64,000 nt of DNA from Flavimobilis marinus (GTDB taxonomy: Bacteria; Actinomycetota; Actinomycetes; Actinomycetales; Cellulomonadaceae), in assembly GCF_900113055.1 (NCBI RefSeq), contig NZ_FONZ01000002.1, positions 496,001 to 560,000 of the forward strand, read 5' to 3'. The notes beneath the pieces were generated by a model, which worked only from the letters and a program-made list of their open reading frames with translations, was not told the DNA's origin and ran no database searches. The position numbers and the translations under genes were made by a program. Positions 45,787 through 54,254 of the stretch are shown piece by piece; the stretch's first letter is position 1; every line of letters begins with the position of its first letter.

Positions 45787-46293
45787 TCACAGGGGTAGTC
45801 CGGACGCCTCGCGGAGGCGCGCCTCGCAGGCCCCGACGACCCGCGCGGTGTCCGGATCAGCAAGGTTCACCCGGGCGTCGCCGATCACCTGGGAGAACAG
45901 CTCGCCGCTCGGCCGACGCCGCACGGCGACCCGCGCGACGGCCCCGCCCGGGAGCTTGAGCGACTCCGCCAGGACGACGGATGACTGCACCTGCTCGCGC
46001 AGCACCAGGGTGAGCTGCGCCGCGGTGTCGTCGGCGAACACGAGCGCGCTCGTGCCGGTCCCGTCCGCCCACGAGACCGTCAGCGTGCGCGTCTCGGGGT
46101 CCAGCGACGCGCGGTCGACGTCCACCCACTCGCGCGCGCTCGCTTCCGCGGCGCCCGACGACGTCACGATGAACGAGCGGGTCGCGGCGACCCAGCCACC
46201 GTCAGCAAGGTGCGCGACGGCGAGCGGTCGCTCGTGCGTGAGCTGCCGCAGGAGGGCAGCGGCGTCCGGGCTCAGGGAGGGGCGTGCGCGCAT
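45787..46293 (-). CDS. Conserved hypothetical protein, 168 residues
   Basis: A soluble protein with alternating beta-strands (VAHLADGGWVAATRSFIVTS, REWVDVDRASLDPETRTLTV, VFADDTAAQLTLVLREQVQSSV). The pattern resembles small actinobacterial proteins with a PH-like or Tubby-like fold. No catalytic motif. TACGGT (46305-46300) lies six bases before the ATG, so the mRNA is probably leaderless. It sits between two tRNA genes. Confidence 0.75.
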   Translation of the reverse strand: MRARPSLSPDAAALLRQLTHERPLAVAHLADGGWVAATRSFIVTSSGAAEASAREWVDVDRASLDPETRTLTVSWADGTGTSALVFADDTAAQLTLVLREQVQSSVVLAESLKLPGGAVARVAVRRRPSGELFSQVIGDARVNLADPDTARVVGACEARLREASGLPL

Positions 46294-46353
46294 GGCCCCA
46301 CCGTACTCCGGGCACGCGGTAACCTTGGCGGCGCGCAGGCGAGGCCCGCGCGA

Positions 46354-46427
46354 GGGGCGTTAGCTCAGTCGGTCAGAGCAGCGGACTCATAATCCGTCGG
46401 TCCTGGGTTCAAGCCCCAGACGCCCCA
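46354..46427 (+). tRNA. tRNA with CAT anticodon (Ile2 or elongator Met)
   Basis: A 74-base cloverleaf. The acceptor GGGGCGT pairs with ACGCCCC; the anticodon loop is CTCATAA; the T loop is TTCAAGC; discriminator A, followed by genomic CC. It is not the initiator, because the first acceptor pair is a normal G-C. It cannot be decided by eye whether C34 is modified to lysidine (Ile2) or not (Met). Confidence 0.93.
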
Positions 46428-46460
46428 CCGTGCCCGTCACCACGCCCGTCCGTTGGGCGG

Positions 46461-48455
46461 TCAGTCCCGCTGGCTCGACTCCCGCAGCACCCGGCGCCGG
46501 CCCTCGAGGTCGAGCAGGTCCCGGAAGACCCGCCCGTACTCCTCTGCCTCACGCTCGGCGTCCGTACGCTGCAGCCGCGACCGGAGGTCGGCGATCTGCC
46601 GGGTGATCTGCATCTCGACGAGCGAGCGCACCACCCCGCGGACGTACTCCTCGATCGCGCTCTCGCGGTCCTCGGGCAGCGGAGCGACGGCCAGCTCACC
46701 GATCAGCGTCACGACGGGCGGGGACGCTTCCTCGAGCACCTTGCCCACCCAGGTCGCCGGCTCGGCCGCGCCCGCGACGGTCACTCCCCCGGCCGCGCGG
46801 ATCGCCTCGTGCACGGCACGCCAAGCGGGGACCGAGAAGGCGTCGGGGCCGAGGTCGTCGAAGTCCGGTGGCGTGTGCACGGGGTACTGGAGCACCACCT
46901 CCAGCACCTGACGCTCCAGGCGGGCGACCGGGTCAGAGCGGTCGGGCCGGTCCCCCGTGGCGGGCCGGGACTGCTGGCCGCCGTCGCCGCGGGAACCGTC
47001 ACCACGGGAACCGTCGCCCCGAGAGCCGTCGCCCCGTGCGCCCCGCGCCTGGTCGCGGCCCTCGCCCCGCCCGTCCGCGCGCCCACCGGCAGCCTCGCCA
47101 CGCCGAGCCGCGTCGGTGACGGCCCGCCGCACGCTCTCGTGATCCATGCCGAGCCAGCCCGCGAGCTCGCGCGCGTACTCGGGCCGCAGCGCCGTGTCGC
47201 GGATGCCGGCGACCACCGGGGCGGCCGCGCGCAGCGCGTTGACGCGCCCCTCGGCGGTCTCCAGGTCGAACGTCGCGAGGGTGGTCCTGATGACGAACTC
47301 GAACAGCGGCTGGCGGCCGTCGACGAGCGCCTGCACGGCCTCTGGGCCGCGCGCGAGGCGCAGGTCGCACGGGTCCATCCCGGACTGCTCCACCGCGACG
47401 AAGGTCTGTGCGTAGAACCGCTGGTCCTCGCCGAACGCCCGCATCGCGGCCTTCTGCCCGGCGGCGTCGCCGTCGAACGTGAAGATGATCTCTCCGCCCG
47501 AGGACCCGCCCGCCAGACGCAGCCCGGCCCCGGCGTCGGTGTCCCCCACGAGCCGTCGCACCACCCGCACGTGGTCGCCGCCGAACGCGGTCCCGCAGGT
47601 GGCCACGGCGGTGGTCACGCCGGACAGGTGGGCCGCCATGACGTCGGTGTACCCCTCGACGACGACGATCCGCTTGGTCTTGGCGATCTCGCGCTTGGCG
47701 AGGTCCAGGCCGTACAGCACCTGCGACTTCTTGTAGATGGGTGTCTCGGGCGTGTTCAGGTACTTGGGGCCCTGGTCCTCGTCGTAGAGCTTGCGCGCCC
47801 CGAACCCGATGGTCTCGCCCGTCACGTCGCGGATGGGCCACACGAGCCGGCCGCGGAACCGATCGTAGATCCCCCGGTTGCCCTGCGACACGAGGCCCGA
47901 CGCCGTGAGCTCGGCCTCGGTGAACCCGCGCCCGCGCAGGTGCTTGAGCAGGGCGTCCCAGCCCGTGGGGGCGTAGCCGACGCCGAAGTGCTCCGCCGCC
48001 GCGCGGTCGAAGCTGCGCTCGGCCAGGAAAGTCCGCGCCGCGCCCGCCCCAGGCGTGAACAGCTGCTCGGCGTAGAACTGGGCCGCGACGCGGTGCGCCT
48101 CCATGAGCCGGTGGCGCTGCCCAGGCTCGCCGCTGCGGCGCGGCCCGCCGCCGTCCTCGTAGCGCAGCTGCACGCCGAACCGCTCGGCGAGGTACTCGAC
48201 GGCCTCGGTGAAGGCCAGCCCGTCGATCTTCTGCACGAACGAGATGACGTCGCCGCCCTCGTTGCAGCCGAAGCAGTGCCAGCGGCCGACCTGCGGACGG
48301 ACGTGGAACGACGCCGAGCGCTCGTCGTGGAACGGGCACAGCCCTTTGAGCGAGCCCACCCCTGCGGGCTTGAGGGTCACGTGCGCGCCCACGACCTCGT
48401 CGATCCGGGCGCGCTCCCGGACCGCGTCGACGTCCTCGCGCTTGATCAGGGCCAC
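46461..48455 (-). CDS. dnaG: DNA primase DnaG
   Basis: Synthesises RNA primers at replication forks. The 664-residue protein has the N-terminal zinc-binding domain (CPFHDE then HCFGC, about residues 40-65), the TOPRIM core with EGYTD and FDGDAAGQ, and a C-terminal DnaB-interacting helical domain. Two features differ from common homologues: an insertion in TOPRIM (about 18 residues, GDTDAGAGLRLAGG region) and a disordered Gly/Arg/Asp linker with repeated GDGSR units near residues 470-490. It lies three bases downstream of dgt on the same strand. Confidence 0.96.
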   Translation of the reverse strand: MALIKREDVDAVRERARIDEVVGAHVTLKPAGVGSLKGLCPFHDERSASFHVRPQVGRWHCFGCNEGGDVISFVQKIDGLAFTEAVEYLAERFGVQLRYEDGGGPRRSGEPGQRHRLMEAHRVAAQFYAEQLFTPGAGAARTFLAERSFDRAAAEHFGVGYAPTGWDALLKHLRGRGFTEAELTASGLVSQGNRGIYDRFRGRLVWPIRDVTGETIGFGARKLYDEDQGPKYLNTPETPIYKKSQVLYGLDLAKREIAKTKRIVVVEGYTDVMAAHLSGVTTAVATCGTAFGGDHVRVVRRLVGDTDAGAGLRLAGGSSGGEIIFTFDGDAAGQKAAMRAFGEDQRFYAQTFVAVEQSGMDPCDLRLARGPEAVQALVDGRQPLFEFVIRTTLATFDLETAEGRVNALRAAAPVVAGIRDTALRPEYARELAGWLGMDHESVRRAVTDAARRGEAAGGRADGRGEGRDQARGARGDGSRGDGSRGDGSRGDGGQQSRPATGDRPDRSDPVARLERQVLEVVLQYPVHTPPDFDDLGPDAFSVPAWRAVHEAIRAAGGVTVAGAAEPATWVGKVLEEASPPVVTLIGELAVAPLPEDRESAIEEYVRGVVRSLVEMQITRQIADLRSRLQRTDAEREAEEYGRVFRDLLDLEGRRRVLRESSQRD
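46988..47032. repeat. 15-base tandem repeat in the dnaG linker
   Basis: Three imperfect 15-base units of the type GCCCCGGGAACCGTC encode successive GDGSR pentapeptides of the DnaG linker. Such repeats change copy number easily. Confidence 0.6.
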
Positions 48456-48458
48456 GCG

Positions 48459-49733
48459 TCAGACCCCGCTCATGAGCGCCCGCGGCCGGATGTGCCGGGC
48501 GTGCCACTGCGCGGCCGACACGTCGGTGAGCGAGGCGACCTGGTCGATCACGACGCGCAGGCGGGCGTCGTCGTCCGCCGCCTCCTGCCAGTCCGCGGCG
48601 AAGGTGGGCTCGAGCGCGAGCGGCGCGCGCTCGGACAGCACGCGCACCAGGTCGCGGATGATCTCGCGCTGGCGCATATACAGCGGCTCGCTCTCGCGCG
48701 GGGCCATCACGTAGGCGACGGCGACGCCCTTGAGCACGAGGATCTCCGCGGCGGTGTCCTCAGGGACCACGAGGTCGGCCGCATAGCGCGTCAGCGGGCC
48801 GTCGCCCGCCGCCGCGCGGGTGGCGTCGTGCGCCTCGCGGCAGAACCGGCCGATCAGCCCGCTCGTGGAGTCCTTGAGCTCGGCGAGCGCGCGCCGGGTC
48901 CCGTCGAACTCGTCGATCCACAGGCCGGCCTGGTCGAGGCGGGTCATCGCGGCGTCGAGCTGGTCGGGCGTGAAGCGGTCGCCGTACCAGGTGGTCACGG
49001 CCTCGATCACGCGCGAGCGCTCGGCGTCCTGGCTCATCAGCCCGAGGTCGAGCTTGCCGCCGACGATCGCGTCCTCGACGTCGTGCACGGAGTAAGAGAT
49101 GTCGTCGGCGAGGTCCATCACCTGCGCCTCGAGGCACTTGCGGTTCGCGGGCGCGCCTGCGCGGAGCCACTCGAACACCGGGACGTCGTCGGGGTAGACG
49201 CCAAACTTGTGCGTCAGGCGCCCTTGGGGGCCCTCCCACAGGCGCCACGGGTACTTGACCGACGCGTCGAGGCTCGCGCGCGTCAGGTTGAGGCCCGCTC
49301 CGGCGCCGTCGGGCCCGAAGACCTTCGGCTCGAGGCGCGTCAGGAGCCGCAGGGTCTGGGCGTTGCCCTCGAAACCGCCGATGTCGCGCGCGACGTCGGC
49401 CAGCGCGCGCTCGCCGTTGTGCCCGAACGGCGGGTGGCCGAGGTCGTGCGCGAGGCACGCGGAGTCGACGACGTCGGGGTCGCACCCCAGCTGCTTGCCG
49501 AGCTCGCGCCCGACCTGGGCGACCTCAAGCGTGTGCGTGAGGCGGGTGCGGATGAAGTCGTCGCTCGACGGCCCGAGCACCTGCGTCTTGGCACCCAGGC
49601 GCCGCAGCGCCGAGGAGTGCACGAGCCGCGCACGGTCCCGCTCGAACGGCGTGCGGGCCTTGCTCTTGGGTGGCTCGGGGAGCCACCGCTCGAGGTCGGC
49701 GGCGCTGTAGCCGGGGCGGGAGTCGGTGTGCAC
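48459..49733 (-). CDS. dgt: Deoxyguanosinetriphosphate triphosphohydrolase-like protein
   Basis: An HD-domain dNTP triphosphohydrolase that removes triphosphate from deoxynucleotides. The 424-residue protein has RLTHTLEVAQVGR and the HD motif AHDLGHPPFGHNGE near residues 93-105; the further metal ligand lies in DLADDISYSVHD. I choose GTG 49733, giving VHTDSRPGYS, because TAGGCT (49746-49741) stands seven bases upstream, a leaderless arrangement. The dgt-dnaG pair is conserved in Actinobacteria and links nucleotide pool control with replication. Confidence 0.93.
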   Translation of the reverse strand: MHTDSRPGYSAADLERWLPEPPKSKARTPFERDRARLVHSSALRRLGAKTQVLGPSSDDFIRTRLTHTLEVAQVGRELGKQLGCDPDVVDSACLAHDLGHPPFGHNGERALADVARDIGGFEGNAQTLRLLTRLEPKVFGPDGAGAGLNLTRASLDASVKYPWRLWEGPQGRLTHKFGVYPDDVPVFEWLRAGAPANRKCLEAQVMDLADDISYSVHDVEDAIVGGKLDLGLMSQDAERSRVIEAVTTWYGDRFTPDQLDAAMTRLDQAGLWIDEFDGTRRALAELKDSTSGLIGRFCREAHDATRAAAGDGPLTRYAADLVVPEDTAAEILVLKGVAVAYVMAPRESEPLYMRQREIIRDLVRVLSERAPLALEPTFAADWQEAADDDARLRVVIDQVASLTDVSAAQWHARHIRPRALMSGV

Positions 49734-49747
49734 GAGGCCCAGCCTAG

Positions 49748-51580
49748 TCAGCGCAGGCGCCACACACCGACGGCCGGCCCGTCGCCGTGGACGGCCCAGC
49801 CCTCGTCCGCCTCGGTGAGGTCGTGCGCGCCGTAGATCGTCTGCGGCGCCGCGGACCAACGGGCGGGCAGCACCGTCCCCGCCCACGGCCGTCGGGCGAC
49901 GACGACGAGCAGGGTCTCGTCGGCCGTCTCGCGCAGGTACCCGACGGCGTCGTCCTCGATCAGCACCCACCGCAGCGATCCCTCGCGCAGCGCTGGGTGC
50001 GCGTGGCGGAGCGCGATGAGCGACCGGTAGGCCTCGTGCGTGCGCTCGTCCCGCCGCTCCGGGCGGTCCCAGGGCATCGGCACGCGCGCGTGCTCACCGG
50101 TGGTCCCCGTCAGGCCGAGCTCATCGCCCGCGAAGATCGCGGGGACGCCCAGGTAGGTCAGCAGCAGGCCGGCGGCGACCTCGACGAGCGCGGGGTCGCC
50201 GACGACCGTGCGGATGCGCGGGGTGTCGTGCGAGCACAGCATGTTCCAGTGGTTCAGCAGCACCGGCCACGGTGTCGCAGCGTCGAAGTCGCGCATCTGC
50301 TCGACCATCGCCGCCCCGCTCGCGCGCGGCGTGCCCGCCGGCAGGCCGAGGAGCGAGAGGCCCGACGCCGGGTCGGCGAGCCACGACCAGAGCGGCCGGG
50401 TGAACGCGCTGTAGTTCATGTTGCCGTGCCAGCCCTCCCCCGTGAGGTCGGCCCGGGCATCGTGGAAGTGCTCGGAGATCAGGATGCCGTCGGGGTTGAT
50501 GTCCTCGATCGTCTCGCGCACCGTGCGGGCGACCGCCGCGGTGTCGTCGATCTCGCCGTACCGGCCCGTCATGTTCGCGACGTCGACCCGCCAGCCGTCG
50601 AGGCTGAACGGCGGCTGCAGCCAGCGCCCGACGACGGAGCCCGCGCCTTCGATCATGCGTCGCGCGAGCTCGGGCGAGCGGTAGTCGAGCTTGGGCAGCG
50701 AGGAGTGCTCGAGCCAGCCGACGTAGCCGGGTTCCTCCTGCGTCCAGTAGTAGAAGTCGCGCTCGGGCGCGTTCTCGTCCGCGCGGGCGCGGGCGAACCA
50801 CTCGTGGCCGGCGCCGGTGTGGTTGGTGGTGATGTCCCCGACGAGGCGCATGCCGCGCGCGCTGAGGGCGCCGCGCAGGCGCGCGAGCGCGTCGTCCCCG
50901 CCGAGGAGGGGGTCCACGTGGTCGAACGTGGACGCGTCATAGCGGTGGTTGGAGCGGCCCGGGAAGATCGGGGTGAGGTAGACGGTGGTCACGCCCAGGT
51001 CCGCCACGTGGTCCAGGCGGTCCACGACGCCGTCGAGGTCGCCGCCGTAGAACTGCTGCCCCACGCCGGGGCCGGCCGGGATCGGTTCGTCGTCCCACTC
51101 CGCGGGGATCGCCCAGTCGGGCGTCGCGCCGTGCCTCCGCCCGGACCGCGCGAAGCGGTCGGGGAAGATCTGGTAGACGACGGCGTCGCGCAGCCACCGC
51201 GGCGCGCGCGGGGCGGTGGTCAGCTGGAAGTCGTACTCGTCGGTGACGCCCCGGCGGATGAGCCCGCGGGCGTTCAGCCACGCGTAGCCGTCGGGGTCCA
51301 CGAGCATGAACCGGTAGCGCGTGACCGGGTTGTGCACGAGGACGTCGGCCTCGTACCACCGCGCGTCGCTGTCGGTCTGTGCGAGACGGGCCGCAGCCAT
51401 ACGGGGCTCGCCGTCGCGCACCATGCGGACGTGCACGGCGGCCTCGGGATAGTCGAGCGGGACACGCAGACGCACCGTGACGGTGTCGCCGAGGCCGGGC
51501 CGCTGCTGCGGGACGTAGAGCGCGGAGCCGTCGTGGTGCGGGAGCTCGAAGGCCCCCGCACCACGCTCGTAGGACGTCAT
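49748..51580 (-). CDS. GH13 neopullulanase/maltogenic amylase-like enzyme
   Basis: A 610-residue intracellular glycoside hydrolase (no signal peptide) of the maltogenic-amylase/cyclomaltodextrinase type: an N-terminal CBM34-like beta-domain (about residues 1-125) and the GH13 barrel. The four conserved regions are DITTNH, GWRVDVANM (nucleophile Asp), ISEHFH (acid Glu) and CSHDTPR. It would hydrolyse imported maltodextrins or pullulan fragments. The ATG overlaps the malG stop by four bases, so it is the fourth gene of the malE-malF-malG operon. Confidence 0.92.
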   Translation of the reverse strand: MTSYERGAGAFELPHHDGSALYVPQQRPGLGDTVTVRLRVPLDYPEAAVHVRMVRDGEPRMAAARLAQTDSDARWYEADVLVHNPVTRYRFMLVDPDGYAWLNARGLIRRGVTDEYDFQLTTAPRAPRWLRDAVVYQIFPDRFARSGRRHGATPDWAIPAEWDDEPIPAGPGVGQQFYGGDLDGVVDRLDHVADLGVTTVYLTPIFPGRSNHRYDASTFDHVDPLLGGDDALARLRGALSARGMRLVGDITTNHTGAGHEWFARARADENAPERDFYYWTQEEPGYVGWLEHSSLPKLDYRSPELARRMIEGAGSVVGRWLQPPFSLDGWRVDVANMTGRYGEIDDTAAVARTVRETIEDINPDGILISEHFHDARADLTGEGWHGNMNYSAFTRPLWSWLADPASGLSLLGLPAGTPRASGAAMVEQMRDFDAATPWPVLLNHWNMLCSHDTPRIRTVVGDPALVEVAAGLLLTYLGVPAIFAGDELGLTGTTGEHARVPMPWDRPERRDERTHEAYRSLIALRHAHPALREGSLRWVLIEDDAVGYLRETADETLLVVVARRPWAGTVLPARWSAAPQTIYGAHDLTEADEGWAVHGDGPAVGVWRLR

Positions 51581-52485
51581 CCCTTGACGGATCCCGCCGT
51601 CAGGCCGGACACGATGTACTTCTGGAGGAAGAGGAACAGCAGCACGACGGGGATGGCCGAGATCGTGGCGCCCGCCGCGAACAGGCCCCAGTTCGCCTCG
51701 AGCTGGTCAGACACCCAGCCGTAGAGACCGACGGCGAGCGTCCAGTTCCGCTGGTCCACGAGGATCAGCTTGGCGAGCAGGAAGTCCGAGAAGCTCGAGA
51801 TGAAGGACAGCAGTCCGACGACCGCGAGGATCGGCGCGACGAGGCGCAGGATGATCGTCCAGAAGATCTGCGCGTGCGTCGCACCGTCGATCTTCGCGGC
51901 CTCGTCGAGCTCCACCGGGATCGTGTTGAAGAACCCATACATGAGGAACGTGTTCACGCCGAGCGCGCCGCCCAGGTAGACCATGATGAGCGCGATCCGC
52001 GAGTCCAGGCCCAGCACCGGCACGACCTCACCCAGGGAGAGCAGCAGCAGGTAGATCGCGACGAAGGCCAGCAGCTGCGGGAACATCTGGATGACCAGCA
52101 GGGCGGTGAGGCCGAACCGACGGCCCTTGAAGCGGAACCGCGAGAACGTGTACGCCGCGGCGGCGCCCATGAGCACGGTGCCGACCGCCGTGACCGATCC
52201 GATGAACAGGGTGTTGATCACCCAGTTCCAGAAGTAGGTGTCACCCAGCGCGGCGTAGTTGGTCGTCGTGATGTCCGAGAACAGGTCGTTCGATCCCGCG
52301 AGCAGCTGGGAGTCGTTGAGCGACACGGAGATGATGTAGATGATCGGGAAGGCCGCGTAGAGGATCGCGAAGACAGCGACGATGTAGCGCCATCCCACCT
52401 CGCGGAACCAACGGCCCCGGCCCATCTTGTTCTCGGCGCGGACCGCGCTGACGGGGGCAGCAGGAGTACCTGTGATGTGTGCCAT
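51577..52485 (-). CDS. malG: Maltodextrin ABC importer permease MalG
   Basis: A 302-residue inner-membrane protein with six predicted spans. The EAA loop is LDEAAKIDGATHAQIFWTI near residue 195. It is encoded one base after malF and overlaps the GH13 gene by four bases. With MalF it forms the channel of the importer whose binding protein is encoded upstream. No malK is present in the operon; a shared ATPase such as MsiK is expected elsewhere. Confidence 0.93.
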   Translation of the reverse strand: MAHITGTPAAPVSAVRAENKMGRGRWFREVGWRYIVAVFAILYAAFPIIYIISVSLNDSQLLAGSNDLFSDITTTNYAALGDTYFWNWVINTLFIGSVTAVGTVLMGAAAAYTFSRFRFKGRRFGLTALLVIQMFPQLLAFVAIYLLLLSLGEVVPVLGLDSRIALIMVYLGGALGVNTFLMYGFFNTIPVELDEAAKIDGATHAQIFWTIILRLVAPILAVVGLLSFISSFSDFLLAKLILVDQRNWTLAVGLYGWVSDQLEANWGLFAAGATISAIPVVLLFLFLQKYIVSGLTAGSVKG

Positions 52486-52486
52486 G

Positions 52487-54103
52487 TCAGTTGATCTCCT
52501 CGAGGCTGCGCGTCTTCTTGAAGCTGATCACGGAGATCGTCGCCACGATCACGAAGATCATGATCGACAGTGCGCTGGCGAGGCCGTAGTTCTTGCTGGC
52601 GCCGCCGTCGAGGCCCGAGATCGAGTAGACCATCGTGATCAGGATGTCCGTGTGGCCGATCGGCACGGACGCGTCGCCGAACCGTGGGCCACCGCCCGTC
52701 AGCATCTCGATGATGTTGAAGTTGTTGAAGTTGAACGCGAACGAGGAGATCAGCAGCGGAGCGACCGCGATGAGGAGCAGCGGGCCGGTGATCGAGCGCC
52801 AGATGCGCATCGCCCCCGCCCCGTCGATCTTCGCGGCCTCGATCACGTCTCCGGGGATCGACTGCAGCGCTCCGGTGGTGATGAGGAACATGTAGGGGAA
52901 GCCCACCCACAGCTGGACGCCCAGCACCACCAGCTTGGCCAACCACGGGTCGCCGAGCCAGTTGATCTCGGCTCCACCGAGCAGCACCTGGTTGATGAAC
53001 CCGTTCTTCTCGTTCAGCATGCCTCGCCAGAGCAGGAAGGCCATGAACGCCGGGAATGCGTACGGCAGGATCAGCAGGGACCGGATCACCTTGCGGCCGC
53101 GCACGCGCGGGTCGTTGAGGACGACGGCGAAGAAGAGCCCGACGAGGAACGTGATGATCACGGACGCGATCGAGAAGACGAACGTCCAGACCAGGACCTT
53201 GAAGAACGGCTCGGAGTAGCGGTCGTCGGCGAACGCGTCGGCGAAGTTCTCGAAGCCGACGAACACCCGCCAGCCGGTCGGGAGCGTGGTGCCGTCCGCG
53301 GACCGGAAGTAGCCGTCGTCGGCGGGGAAGTACGTGACGCCGTTGACCGTGTCGACGAGGGTGTCAGCCTCCTCGTCGTACTCGAAGGTCGGCAGGTAGA
53401 CGTATCCGACGGAGCCGTCCTGGGTGCGGATCGACCCTTCCTCGGGATCGTCGGAGAAGGGCACCCGCAGCTTCGTGATCGCATCGCTGTTCGCGTACAG
53501 CTCCTGGCGCGGCAGGAGCTCCCAGTCCGGCAAAGCGGTGATCTTGCCGTCGGCGACGGTGGCGTCGTCAGCCTCGCTCAGTGGCTCCTCAGCGGAACCG
53601 ACCCGGACGGTGTCGCCGTCGACGATCGCGAGGCCGAGCGCGCCGTCGTCGCTGCGGACGACCGAGAGGGGGTAGCTGGCCGAGCCTTCGATCCGGCGCT
53701 CGTTCTGTGCGAGCAGGAAGTCGACCGCTGCGGCCTTAGAGCCGTTGTGCCCGTCGCCGTAGTTGGTGAGGGCCACGTACCCCGTGTAGCCGATCGAGAA
53801 GATCTGGTACACGAAGAGGAACACGAGTCCCGGGACGAGGTACTTCAGGGGCAGCGTGCGCCGCGAGAAGTAGACGTAGTCGACCAGGACGAGCAGGGCC
53901 ACCATCACCCAGGCGATCGTGTACTGCTGCTGGCCGAAGCCTGCGATCGCGACGTAGACGCCAAGGGCGTTGACGACCGCCATCGCGATCAGCTTGACGA
54001 GGAAGCCCGGACGGAAGTCACGCGCGTGCGAGAGCCGGGGCGGCAGCTTTCCGGGTTCGACGGCGACAGCCGGGGCCGGGGCTGGCTGCTGGGGGGTGCT
54101 CAT
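52487..54103 (-). CDS. malF: Maltodextrin ABC importer permease MalF
   Basis: A 538-residue permease. Its large size comes from a periplasmic domain of about 180 residues between the third and fourth spans (about residues 115-295), which corresponds to the P2 loop of E. coli MalF that touches the binding protein. The EAA loop is IEAAKIDGAGAMRIWRSI near residue 440. The start ATG 54103 has GGAGG five bases upstream. The presence of the P2 domain supports a maltose/maltodextrin assignment rather than a generic sugar importer. Confidence 0.94.
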   Translation of the reverse strand: MSTPQQPAPAPAVAVEPGKLPPRLSHARDFRPGFLVKLIAMAVVNALGVYVAIAGFGQQQYTIAWVMVALLVLVDYVYFSRRTLPLKYLVPGLVFLFVYQIFSIGYTGYVALTNYGDGHNGSKAAAVDFLLAQNERRIEGSASYPLSVVRSDDGALGLAIVDGDTVRVGSAEEPLSEADDATVADGKITALPDWELLPRQELYANSDAITKLRVPFSDDPEEGSIRTQDGSVGYVYLPTFEYDEEADTLVDTVNGVTYFPADDGYFRSADGTTLPTGWRVFVGFENFADAFADDRYSEPFFKVLVWTFVFSIASVIITFLVGLFFAVVLNDPRVRGRKVIRSLLILPYAFPAFMAFLLWRGMLNEKNGFINQVLLGGAEINWLGDPWLAKLVVLGVQLWVGFPYMFLITTGALQSIPGDVIEAAKIDGAGAMRIWRSITGPLLLIAVAPLLISSFAFNFNNFNIIEMLTGGGPRFGDASVPIGHTDILITMVYSISGLDGGASKNYGLASALSIMIFVIVATISVISFKKTRSLEEIN

Positions 54104-54177
54104 GTGTTCCTCCGTGCGACGGGCGTTGGACCGCAGCTCACGCCGTCGTGAGGGGCGGTGGTGGGGACGTGTCCCCG

Positions 54178-54219
54178 CCCGTGTGGCGCGCAGCCGGAGC
54201 CGACTGCGCGCCACACGGG
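54178..54219 (-). terminator. Strong hairpin between malE and malF
   Basis: A perfect 16-bp stem (54178-54193 with 54204-54219) and a ten-base loop lie in the 151-base gap after malE. A smaller GGGGAC-GT-GTCCCC palindrome is at 54163-54176. Within an operon it probably protects the malE transcript end or acts as a partial terminator, giving more binding protein than permease. Confidence 0.75.
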
Positions 54220-54254
54220 GTCATGCAAGGGTCATGCGTCGTGTCCCCGCAGGG

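Noticed and set aside
46354-46427. Initiator tRNA-Met
   Set aside because: The anticodon is CAT, but the first acceptor pair is a normal G-C; initiator tRNAs have a mismatched first pair.
46809-49835. Long plus-strand open frame opposite dnaG and dgt
   Set aside because: Mirror frame of two well-supported genes; no start signals or recognisable domain.
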